From Tamarix chinensis (Eukaryota; Streptophyta; Magnoliopsida; Caryophyllales; Tamaricaceae), in NCBI GenBank assembly GCA_030549775.1, contig CM060171.1, forward strand, positions 140,834,859 through 140,898,858: a stretch of 64,000 bases of DNA. The letters are read 5' to 3'. Each line of letters starts with the position of its first letter. The stretch's first letter is position 1. The notes beneath the pieces are model-generated. The model saw only the letters and a program-made list of their open reading frames with translations, made no database searches and was not told the DNA's origin. This document shows positions 1 through 9,409 of the stretch, piece by piece. The position numbers were made by a program, and so were the translations under genes.

Positions 1-1231
1 GTGCAGCAGCCGTCACACGGACTTCGAGGAAGACGCACGGAAGGAGAGGTGTGCGCCAGCCCTGTCAGCCGCCGGGCGAAAAAAGAAAAAAAGAAAAGAA
101 TTACAGCACAGAAATAAAAGCCGAGAGAGAGAAGAAAATAAGGAAGAAATTAATACCGGTAGAATTTATTTCAGATAAAATTAATTTTTATCTGAATAAA
201 TTATTGATCTTTAATTTAAAATTAATTCCGGTTATTTCTTTCTCTTATTTTTAATTTATATTTTAGATATATATTTCTGTGTAATTAATTCTTTAATTAT
301 GAGTGGCTGATTATTTATTGTTAGGGAATAATTTGAAACCCTAGATTATGATTTGAATTATATTTTTATTTTCTTTGTTTCGTGAGATTGTTTCTTGACT
401 CTAAATTAATTGCTATCGTTTATATGTATGATTCTGTCCAGTATAGTTTATTTGGTGCATGCCTTGTTCTGGTTCCTCATAAGTGACAGTATGTAGGATT
501 ATTTGCCTGCGAGGTGACCATCTAAATATACTAGAATTTATATGTATAAATTGCAGCTAGGTTAGATAACAATTCACCTAATCGTTTTGTGATTCTAACC
601 GAAGTGGTAAAACGTTTCGATACGTGTGGGTCAAGAATAGGAAATACAGCTAGACATGCGTTTTGTACTAGTCTGGGTACTTAGATTGACAGCCTTCCAC
701 TTACACTTAATGCATTAAATCTAGTTAAATATAGGAGCTGCTTGTTGCTGCTATACTGCTAGTATTTAATAGGATTAATATAGGCACGTGGTCGTATTAA
801 TTAATTAAGGGAAGTAATATAAGGTGTATGGACCTGCGTTTGGTGTGCAACTTGGTCGATCTCTTTCTCACGATTAAAATTGACTTAGAAATAAATATTA
901 TATTTTCAACCTAATCTAGTGGTGGATTTTTATTTCCCTAACATATTTCTCCTATCTGCTAGTTTCCCATTATTTTCCATTATTTTCATTATTAGTTTAT
1001 TTTATTTTATTTAATCTCATTATTTTTATTTTATTATTTTGATAAACCCCCATTAGTATTTTTATTATTTATTTCTTTTAGGTTATTTAGTGTTTTTATT
1101 TTATTTATAGTTTAAGCTAGTTAGATAGAGGTGAGCCCTCTCAATCCCCGATTTAGAACGATACCCTTATTTACCAGTGCTACATTTGACAACAAGAGGG
1201 TTTAAATTGCGTGCCGGCTACGGTGGCACCA
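1..1231 (+). mobile_element. Element A 5' LTR (left end outside window)
   Basis: This block repeats at 5400-6672 in direct orientation and at 10917-12026 in inverted orientation. It ends in CACCA five bases before a tRNA-Asp primer binding site, as expected for the 3' end of a 5' LTR. The GC-rich start matches the promoter-downstream part of the 3' LTR near 5400-5560, so roughly 0.5 kb of U3 lies outside the window. No host gene is present. Confidence 0.9.
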
Positions 1232-1236
1232 ATTTT

Positions 1237-1255
1237 TGGCGCCGTTGCCGGGGAT
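1237..1255 (+). other. Primer binding site, tRNA-Asp type (element A)
   Basis: TGGCGCCGTTGCCGGGGAT is complementary to the 3' end of plant tRNA-Asp including CCA and starts five bases after the LTR end. Among plant Ty3/gypsy elements a tRNA-Asp primer is typical of the Athila lineage, which fits the weak Athila-like motifs in the ORF downstream. The site primes minus-strand cDNA synthesis. Confidence 0.9.
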
Positions 1256-1405
1256 TGGTAACTTCACCTTTATTTTGCTAGTATTTTTAGTGTATTTTTA
1301 TTTTTAGTGTTTTTGTATTTTTTCTTTTAGTTTGTTTTAGATTTTCTTAGGATTTTATTTTGATATTAACCTCTTCCTTTGAAGTGTTGGTATTTTCAGG
1401 TAGCT

Positions 1406-2899
1406 ATGAGAGGATCCTTTGGTTATGGACAACTTTACTCGAATCTTAACGCAAGAGTAAATGAGGTAAGTATGAGTAGTCTTGAAGATAAACTTAACAA
1501 ACTCACTACTCTTGTTTTGCAGGTAGCTGAAGCTATAGTTATTAATACAAGTGGAGTGTGTCATACACAAGGAAATCCATATGCTTACCATGAACAAGCT
1601 ATGAGAGGAGGAGGATGGACACAATCTGGTGCTCAATCTTTCAATGGTTTTCAAGGACACGATCCCTATACAAGCACATACTATTCGGGAATGAGGCATC
1701 AACCCAACTTTAGATGGGAGATGCATGATCAGTATCAAGTGCCATATCAAGACCCTTACACGCATGAATATGAAGCTTCAAAATATTATCAGTATCCTCA
1801 ACACGAATTTTCTCCAGTTTCAGAGCCCTCAAGTTCAGAAAAATTGGATAAGATTCTTGAAGAACTGATGAATGGTCAAAACCAATTGGCAGAAAGCCAA
1901 AATCAACTGATGCAAATGAATGATCATTATTCAGTGCCATATCAAGAGCCTCACATATGTGAATATGAAGCGTCAAAATGTTATCCTCAACAAGAATTTT
2001 CTCCAGTTTCGGAACCCTCAAGTTCAGAAAAAATGGATAAGCTTCTTGAAGAACTGATAAATGATCAAAACCAGTTGGCAGAAAACCTAAATCAACTGGT
2101 GCAACGTCAGATTATACAAAATGAAAGGGTGTCAGTGATAGAGGAGAAAATGGGTGATATGGTCAACATGATGAATCAATTACAAGCACAAGAAGAGCTC
2201 TCTAGTACTTCAATTCCAAATTCAAGTGAGAGTTATGAGTATGATGATGCCATATCTGAATGTGAGGATGAGTTAGTTGAGGAGGTTTCCATGAAAAACA
2301 TTGAAGAGCAAGATCAAGATCAAGTGGAAGAAGAGCTTATAAAAGTAGAAGAAGAATCTCATCAAAATGAGGATCAAGTGAACAAAGAGAAGTATATGGA
2401 TGACAAGACTATCACTTTCACCTACCATATACCATCTTTGAACATTTATTCCCCAATTTTGCTTGGAGATGAACATGAGACACAAGGTAAGCCTTTGAAC
2501 CACTTTGATTTTATTTATGCTAACCATACTCCTTGTTTTCCCTCTTTTAGCAGGTTAGATGGATCCAAGAGTGAAGAGAGTAATCAAATCACCTTGGATA
2601 CATTTAATAAAAAGCGTGATGCTCCAAAGGAGAGGTTATGTTGGAAGGACGTGTTTAAAGATTTTGAGATGGAAAAATATATTCTTCCTTCAAGAGAGAG
2701 ATCACGATACATGGACATTGGGCAAAACATTCTCTCTCTACACACGAGCTTAAACTCTATGCTAAGTAAGTTACGTTCTTGCTGGATCAAATCTTTCATT
2801 AAATCTAATATTTTGTCTTTTTCTTCCTTGCAGGATAAAGATGATCATCACAAGGAAGGATTTGGTGAAGCAGCTCTCAAGTGGACGTATCCACCTTGA
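1406..2899 (+). CDS. Gag-like ORF of non-autonomous Athila-like element A
   Basis: An open frame of 497 codons follows the primer binding site. The ATG at 1406 is chosen because it aligns with the ATG of copy B; an in-frame ATG at 1379 lies before a splice-acceptor-like TTTTCAG. Residues 18-35 carry SLEDKLNKLTTLVLQ, a short amphipathic segment. The motif TYYSGMRHQPNF (about residues 93-104) resembles the Athila Gag region. Residues 108-235 hold a 65-residue tandem duplication with the unit SEPSSSEKMDKLLEEL, absent from copy B. A helix-prone Gln/Asn/Leu stretch and a strongly acidic stretch (DELVEEV, QVEEELIKVEEE) follow. No CCHC zinc knuckle, protease or RT is present, so it cannot transpose alone. 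Splice-like signals lie inside the frame (see findings). Expression and function are not shown. Confidence 0.7.
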   Translation: MRGSFGYGQLYSNLNARVNEVSMSSLEDKLNKLTTLVLQVAEAIVINTSGVCHTQGNPYAYHEQAMRGGGWTQSGAQSFNGFQGHDPYTSTYYSGMRHQPNFRWEMHDQYQVPYQDPYTHEYEASKYYQYPQHEFSPVSEPSSSEKLDKILEELMNGQNQLAESQNQLMQMNDHYSVPYQEPHICEYEASKCYPQQEFSPVSEPSSSEKMDKLLEELINDQNQLAENLNQLVQRQIIQNERVSVIEEKMGDMVNMMNQLQAQEELSSTSIPNSSESYEYDDAISECEDELVEEVSMKNIEEQDQDQVEEELIKVEEESHQNEDQVNKEKYMDDKTITFTYHIPSLNIYSPILLGDEHETQGKPLNHFDFIYANHTPCFPSFSRLDGSKSEESNQITLDTFNKKRDAPKERLCWKDVFKDFEMEKYILPSRERSRYMDIGQNILSLHTSLNSMLSKLRSCWIKSFIKSNILSFSSLQDKDDHHKEGFGEAALKWTYPP

Positions 2900-3058
2900 A
2901 CGAGTAAACCAAGATCATGTCAGGCTGAAGACATAAAAACAAGCGCTGCTTGGGAGGCAACCCAATGTCATAAGGGAGTTTTCTATCCTTTATTTATTTA
3001 TTTATTTATTTTAGTTTGTTTTCTCCATACTTAAAATTACATGTTTCTTTAGTTGTTT
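2900..3058 (+). other. Post-ORF leader of element A
   Basis: Non-coding stretch between the gag-like stop and the internal hairpin. It includes CGCTGCTTGGGAGGCAACCC and an (ATTT)n run, both kept in inverted form at 9300-9400 in copy B. Conservation between copies suggests element-internal untranslated sequence. Confidence 0.6.
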
Positions 3059-3096
3059 ACACATTGAGGACAATGTGTGATTTAAGTGTGGGGGTG
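3059..3096 (+). other. Internal hairpin plus purine-tract module (element A)
   Basis: A perfect 8-bp stem, ACACATTG/CAATGTGT, closes the loop AGGA. After five bases comes AAGTGTGGGGGTG. The layout is that of the terminal polypurine tract at 4873-4910, but it lies 1.8 kb upstream and no LTR follows. It could be a second plus-strand primer, or the ghost of an ancestral LTR boundary. Confidence 0.75.
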
Positions 3097-4872
3097 TATG
3101 TGTTTTATTATTTTCAAAAAAAAAAATTATTGTTTTAAAAAAAATTTTTAGAGTTTTAGAGTGTTTTTTTTTAGAGTTTTTAGAGTGTTTAGTATTTTTA
3201 GAGTCGTAGGAACCCTTAACTAATCAATGAGGAGTATATCTTTGAAATCTAACGAAAAGAGGATCATGAAATCGAGATAAAGTAAGTGGAGATTTTTTGT
3301 GTTAATTTTGATATAGGGAACACATATCTATGTGCCTAAATGTGAATGGAGAAAGAACATGTATGATTTTCTAACCACCGACATGGCATGTTGAGATTCG
3401 TCACATTCCTTAGTGAGCTTTTGAGCCATATGTACCTTCTTTTTCTGAGCGAATTTACACAAAATCATCTACTATTTCTTGGCTTCAAAATTTTTTGTAA
3501 ACCTCATATATGTTTAATTGTTTTGATCAAATTATTTGCCATATATCATGTAATGGACTATAGAGATTACTAGAACTTACTCTTGTACTAGTCGAGGCTT
3601 ATAGTCAAAACATGCTCTGATTGAGAAAATGATAAAGGCAGCTTAGGAATTTTTCATCACATGACCAAAGAGCTTAACCTAATTTGTGTATCCATGATGC
3701 ACATCCTATAGTAACCCTTTGAGCCATACAAGGAACAAATACTTTTCTTCATTACCTACATTGAATAACCGTTGGGCCTTAATATCTCTACCATTGCTTA
3801 AAGCTAGTGGAAGGAAATCATATCGTTATGGATATAAAGAATGGTTGTGTATGTGTGTATGTGAAAGAAATATATGTAATTATGCTAAGAAAGGGGATTG
3901 GTTATGTTTGGTGGAGAAAAAAAAAATTTTGAAAAAAAAGAGAAAAGAAAAAAAAAAAGAGAAAAAAAAATGTTAGGAAATAAGGAAGAGGGGGAGTTAT
4001 GGAGATGATGTTGAGGACGTTCTATTCATGTTCTATTTTGGTGTTAAGTTGGAGATATGTATCAATGATCGTTGATGTGGAGTTATGCTTATATTTTATC
4101 TGATTATTAGATTCCACTAGCTCTTGACCTTTTTAGCACCACACACCTAAAATACTCCATACCCTTCTTTACCTTAAACCCCGTTACAACCAATAAGTAA
4201 GTCCTATTTGATTTTTAAGATGAGCAGCCTTTGATCTGATGGAGATTAGTCACAAGAGTTAAGCATATGGTTCGGTCCATTTGGCGAATATTTGATATCT
4301 TTCATGAGGTTTTATCCACAAAAACATGAGCCTTATTTGTTTATATATGTGAGTCGTTTGTTATTTTTATCATCTTAGCTCACATACATGAGTGTTTCTA
4401 AACATTTGTAGCCATGAATCTAAGAGAGAAAAAAATATAGAGGGTATCCATAGTGAGGATGGATCTTGATGTGACTAAGGCGTGGTAGATTTTTATCCAT
4501 AATATTGATCTGTTCATACCTGTCATGTTTATGTGTGAACCATATGTTGAAATTGATTCTTTAAATCTCCCAATGCTGAATTTTGATTGATTGCTAATCT
4601 TGACATTTGAAAGTAAGAGATTCTGAGACAAATATGGTTAAGGGTGTTAGGTATATGGTTTTATTTATTTTATTTATTTTTATTTAGGTGTGATTTTTCA
4701 TTTTATTTGTGTGTGATTTTGTGGGTATATCATCTGCGAAACCCTCATGAGACCTTACTCGTCCTCGATGGGGTGACCTAGGGGTTTAAAGGGCTTGTTA
4801 CACATGCTAAGTGTAATCGTGAGACCTACGAAAGTGGCTAGTTAATTTAATTTTATCTGTTTAGAGTAATAA
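3097..4872 (+). other. Internal non-coding region of element A
   Basis: This 1.8-kb stretch has no ORF of substance. A poly-A/G tract lies at 3917-3970. It is the counterpart of 7424-9212 in copy B, which is clearly alignable but carries many substitutions and indels. In full Athila elements this place would follow pol and might hold an env-like ORF; I see neither. Confidence 0.6.
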
Positions 4873-4910
4873 CTTGCTTGAGGACAAGCAAGAAGCTAAG
4901 TGTGGGGGTG
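4873..4910 (+). other. Terminal hairpin plus polypurine tract (element A)
   Basis: A perfect 8-bp stem, CTTGCTTG/CAAGCAAG, closes the loop AGGA. After five bases comes AAGTGTGGGGGTG, which directly abuts the 3' LTR start TGATGAGTTC. Position and purine richness identify it as the plus-strand priming tract. Confidence 0.85.
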
Positions 4911-6672
4911 TGATGAGTTCATATTTTGACACATTTTATACCCTTATAATGTTAGTTTTTGATAGTTTATTTAACTAATATAGGGGAATAATTATTGTTT
5001 TATGCTTAAGTGGTAAAAATTGCATAAATTTTATTATTTGAGCTAAAATGATAATAATTAAATAAATTTAAAATAAAATATTATTTATTAATATTTATTG
5101 AATTTTATTTTGCAGGTATTGTTTTTAAATAAAAAAAAATAAAAAAAAAAGAAATAAGACCTTTGGACCAACGGCCAGAGGCCGAAGGCCCAAAGGCTAG
5201 GGAACGAAACAGCGGCGTCAACCAAACGAGCCGCACGGACTCAACGAAACCAAACGGAGCGCACGAAATGGGAAGAAGAGTCAGCGAGGGCTGACGTGGA
5301 CGGACGAAAGAAAAATTATAAAGACGGGAGCGGCAGAAAGAAACGACGCAGAAGGAGAGACGGGCAGGAGACAGAGCCGTCAGGCTCTGACAGAGGCGCG
5401 CGGCACGAGAGCTTTCAAGGCAAGGAGGCTCGGAGAGAGAGAGCCGCAGAGAAGCCAGACGCACGGACGAGCAGCAGCGACGCACGGAAATCGAGGCAGC
5501 ACAGCGACGCACGAGGTCGACGCGCCATCAGCCGCCAGCCGAAGAAAAAGAAAAAGAGAAAGAAATTCTTGCACAGAAATAAAGGCCGAGAAGGAAGAAA
5601 AATTAGAGGAAGATTTAATACCGGTAGAATTTATTTCAGATAAAATTAATTTTTATCTGAATAAATTCTTGATCTTTAATTCAAAATTAATTCCGGTTAT
5701 TTCTTTCTCTTATTTTTAATTTATATTTTAGATATATATTTCTGTGTAATTAATTCTTTAATTATGAGTGGCTGATTATTTATTGTTAGGGATTAATTTG
5801 AAACCCTAGATTATGGTTTGATTTATAATTTTATTTTCTTTGTTTCGTGAGATTGTTTCTTGACTCTATATTAATTGCTATCGTTTATATGTGTGATTCT
5901 GTCCAGTATAATTTATTTGGTGCATGCCTTGTTCTGGTACCTCATAAGTGACAGTATGTAGGATAAATTGCTTGCTAGGTGGCCATCTAAATATACTAGA
6001 ATTTATATGTATAAATTGCAGCTAGGTTAGATAGCAATTCACCTAATCGTTTTGTGATTCTAACCGAAGTGGTAAAACGTTTCGATACGTGTGGGTCAAG
6101 GATAGGAAATACAGCTAGACATGCTTTTTGTACTAGTCTGGGTACTTAGATTGACAGCCTTCCACTTACACTTAATGCATTAAATCTAGTTAAATATAGG
6201 AGCCGCTTGTTGCTGCTATACTGCTAGTATTTAATAGGGTTAATATTGGCGCTTTGTCGTATTAATTTAATTAAGGGAAGTAATATAAGGTGTATAGACC
6301 TGCTTTTGGTGTGCAACTTGGTCGATCTCTTTCTCACGATTAAAAGATGACTTAGAAATAAATATTATATCTCGATCTAATCTAGTGGTGGATTTTTATT
6401 TCCCTAACATATTTCTCCTATCTGCTAGTTTCCCATTATTTTCCATTATTTTCATTATTAGTTTATTTTATTTTATTTAATCTCATTATTTTTATTTTAT
6501 TATTTTGATAAACCCCCATTAGTATTTTTATTATTTATTTCTTTTAGGTTATTTAGTGTTTTTATTTTATTTATAGTTTAAGCTAGTTAGATAGAGGTGA
6601 GCCCTCTCAATCCCCGGTTTAGAACGATACCCTTATTTACCAGTGCTACATTTGACAACAAGAGGGTTTAAA
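4911..6672 (+). mobile_element. Element A 3' LTR (3' tip replaced at junction)
   Basis: It begins TGATGAGTTC right after the purine tract and repeats the left-edge LTR from about 5400 on. Its last ~25 bases, present at 1207-1231, are missing; after GAGGGTTTAAA the sequence switches to the rearranged junction. U3 carries GAGGGCTGACGTGG (5286-5299) and a TATA-like TTATAAAG (5316-5323). A full LTR would be about 1.79 kb. It differs from the 5' LTR at many sites at which the 5' LTR of element B agrees with the A 5' LTR. Confidence 0.88.
5286..5323 (+). promoter_or_regulatory. LTR promoter: TGACGTGG motif and TATA box (element A)
   Basis: GAGGGCTGACGTGG is followed 16 bases later by TTATAAAG, in the U3 position of the 3' LTR. 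TGACGTGG is a bZIP-type (TGACG/ACGT) core. The same 14-mer and a TATA box occur in the diverged U3 of element B. Transcription is inferred, not shown. Confidence 0.5.
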
Positions 6673-6704
6673 AAAGCGCCAGCCCTGTCAGCCGCCGGAC
6701 ACCA
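6673..6704. other. Rearranged junction between elements A and B
   Basis: Between the broken 3' LTR of A and the inverted LTR end of B lie about 30 bases. They include a + strand copy of the ~22 bases starting CGCCAGCCCTGTC found at 54-75 in the A 5' LTR, followed by ACACCAAAAA. The captured fragment is out of order with both neighbours, as after template switching or end-joining repair. Confidence 0.7.
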
Positions 6705-7385
6705 AAAAATTGGTGCGACCGTAGCCGGCACACCTGCTTTTCGTCCTTCCGTGCGGCGTCCTTGGCTGCTCCGAGCCTCGGTTTCCTTTCTCTTCTCGGT
6801 GCTCTGTCTCTCCCGAGCCTATAAAGGCTCTCCTCGACCCTACCGCCTGCCGCCTGCCCTGTCTCGCTCTGCCCTGCAGGCTCTGTCGAGCCTTTTTTTT
6901 TCTCTCGTTCCGCAGAGCCTCGGAAGGCTCTGCCTTTTCCGTTCTCGACCGCACACTCAATGAATGCCCTCCTTTATTTATAATGTGTGGCAGCTTTTTT
7001 TTTTTTTTTCTGTGCCACGTCAGCCCTCGCCCGGCTGACTTTTCTTCTTCGATCCTTCTTGACCTGTTCGGCTTCGTTTGGTTCTTCTTTATTTTCAGGC
7101 CTTTGGGCCTTCGGCCTTCGGCCGTTGGTCCAAAGGTCAAACTTTTTTTTTTTTAATTTTCTTTTATTTAAAAACAAATCCTGCAAAATAAAATTCAATA
7201 AATATTAATAAATAATATTTTATTCTAAATTTACTTAATTTATATCATTTTAGCTCAAATAATAAAAATTATACAAATTTTACTACTTAAGCATAAAACA
7301 ATAATTATTCCCCTATATTAGTTAAATAAACTACCAAAAACTAAGATTATAAGGGTATAAAATGTGTCAAAATATGAACTTATCA
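6705..7385 (-). mobile_element. Element B 3' LTR with ~1.1-kb internal deletion
   Basis: Read on the - strand it starts TGATAAGTTC at 7385, next to the purine tract, and ends CGCACCAAT near 6708. Only about 680 bp remain of a ~1.8-kb LTR: the AT-rich central and downstream part is missing. The join falls at GTGTGC, a short sequence present at both ends of the lost segment in copy A (AGGTGTGCGCC at ~48 and TTGCGTGCCGG at ~1206). The U3 is strongly diverged from that of A. Confidence 0.85.
6975..7028 (-). promoter_or_regulatory. LTR promoter: TGACGTGG motif and TATA box (element B)
   Basis: On the - strand GAGGGCTGACGTGG (7015-7028) is followed by a poly-A run and TATAAATA (6975-6982). The 14-mer is identical to that of element A although the surrounding U3 has diverged. 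The poly-A run widens the gap to TATA to 32 bases, against 16 in A. Confidence 0.5.
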
Positions 7386-7423
7386 CACCCCCACACTTAG
7401 CTTCTTGCTTGTCCTCAAGAAAG
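7386..7423 (-). other. Terminal hairpin plus polypurine tract (element B)
   Basis: On the - strand CTTTCTTG-AGGA-CAAGCAAG forms an 8-bp stem with one mismatch, then five bases, then AAGTGTGGGGGTG abutting the LTR. The mismatch, absent in A, suggests recent decay. Confidence 0.8.
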
Positions 7424-9212
7424 TTATTACTCTAAACAGATAAAATTAAATTAACTAGCCACTTTCGTAGGTCTCACGATTACACTTAGCATGTGTAACA
7501 AGCCCTTTAAACCCCTAGGTCACCCATCGAGGACGAGTAAGGTCTCGTGAGGGTTTCGCAGATGATATACCACAAAATCACACACAAATAAAAAAAATCA
7601 CACCTAAATAAAAAACAATAATAAAAATAATAAATAAAAATAAAAATAAAACCATATACTTAGCACCCTTAACCATATTTGTCTCATAATCTTTTACTTT
7701 CAAATGTCAAGATTAGCAATCAATCAAAATTCAGCATTGGGAGATTTAAAGAATCAATTTCAACATATGGTTCACACATAAACATGACAGGTATGAACAG
7801 ATCAATATTATGGATGAAAATCTACCACGCCTTAGTCACATCGAGATCCATCCTCACTATGGATACCTTCTATTTTTTTTCTCTTAGATTCATGGCTACA
7901 AATGTTTAGAAACACTCATGTATGTGAGCTAAGATGATAAAAATAACAAACGACTCACATATGTAAACAAAGAAGGCTCATGTTCTTGTGGATAAAACCT
8001 CATGAAAGATACCAAATATTTGCCAAATGGACCAAACCATATGCTTAACTCTTGTGACTAATCTCCAACAGATCAAAAGCTGCTCATCTTGAAAATCAAA
8101 TAGGACTTACTTATTGGTTGTAACGGGGTTTAAGGTAAAGAAGGGTATGGAGTATTTTAGGAGTGTGGTGTTAAAAAGATCAAGAGCTAGTGGAATCTAA
8201 TAATTAGATGAAATATAAGCATATCTCCACATCAACGATCATTGATACATATCTCCAACTTAACACCAAAATAGAACATGAATAGAACTTTCTCAACATC
8301 ATCTCCATAACTCCCTCTCTTCCTTATATCCCAACATTTTTTTTCTTTTCTCTTTTTTTTTTCTTTCTTTTTCAATTTTTTTTTGACACTTTTCATTTTT
8401 TTTAAATTTTTTTTCTCCACCAAACATAACCAATCCCTTTCTTAGCATAAATACATATATTTCTTTCACACACACACATACACAATAACTCTTTATATCC
8501 ATACGATTTGATTTCCTTCCACTAGCTTTAAGCAAAGGTAAGGACATTAAGGCCCGAAGGTTATTTAATGTGGGTAATGAAAAAAATGCATGTTCCATGT
8601 ATAGGCTCAAAAGGGTTTCTATGGGATTTTTATTATGGATACACAAATTAGGTTAAGCTCTTTGGTCATGTGATGGAAAATTCCTAAGCTGCCTTTATCA
8701 TTTTCTCAATCAGAGCATGTTTTGACTATAAGCTTCGACTAGTACAAGAGTAAGTTCTAGTAATCTCTATAGTCCATTACAAGATCTATGGCAAATAATT
8801 TGATCAAAGAAATTAAACATATATGAGGTTTACAAAGAAAAATTTTGAAGCCAAGAAATAGTAGATGATTTTGTGTAAGTTCGCTCAGAAAAAAGAAGGT
8901 ATATATGGTTCAAAAGCTCACTGAGGAATGTGACGAATCTCAACATGCCATGTCGGTGGTTAGAAAATCATACATGTTCTTTCTCTATTCAAACTTAGGC
9001 ACATAGATATGTGTTCCCTATATCGAAATTAACACAAAAAATCTCCACTTACTTTATCTCGATTTCATGATCCTCTTTTCGTTATATTTCAAAGATATAC
9101 TCCTCATTGATTAGTTAAGGGTTCCTACGACTCTAAAAATACTAAACACTCTAAAAAAAATAAACACTCTAAAACTCTAAAATTTTTTTTTTTGAAAATA
9201 ATAAAACACATA
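7424..9212 (-). other. Internal non-coding region of element B
   Basis: Counterpart of 3097-4872 in element A on the opposite strand, with no ORF of substance. It contains a pyrimidine-rich run at 8335-8420 (purine-rich on the element strand), matching the purine run of A near 3917-3970. Confidence 0.6.
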
Positions 9213-9250
9213 CACCCCCACACTTAAATCACACATTGTCCTCAATGTGT
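9213..9250 (-). other. Internal hairpin plus purine-tract module (element B)
   Basis: The palindrome ACACATTG-TCCT-CAATGTGT (9231-9250) is a perfect 8-bp stem with loop AGGA on the element strand. Five bases later comes AAGTGTGGGGGTG. Stem, loop and spacing equal those of the internal module of element A. Confidence 0.75.
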
Positions 9251-9409
9251 AAAAAACTAAAGAAACATGTAATTTTAAGTATGGAGAAAACAAACTAAAA
9301 TAAATAAATAAATAAATAAAGGATAGAAAACTCCCTTATGACATTGGGTTGCCTCCCAAGTAGCGCTTGTTTTTATGTCTTTAGCCTGACATGATCTTGG
9401 TTTACTCGT

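Noticed and set aside
5105..7208. ORFs in the GC-rich LTR parts of elements A and B
   Set aside because: They lie in U3/R of LTRs, overlap on both strands and are not conserved between copies.
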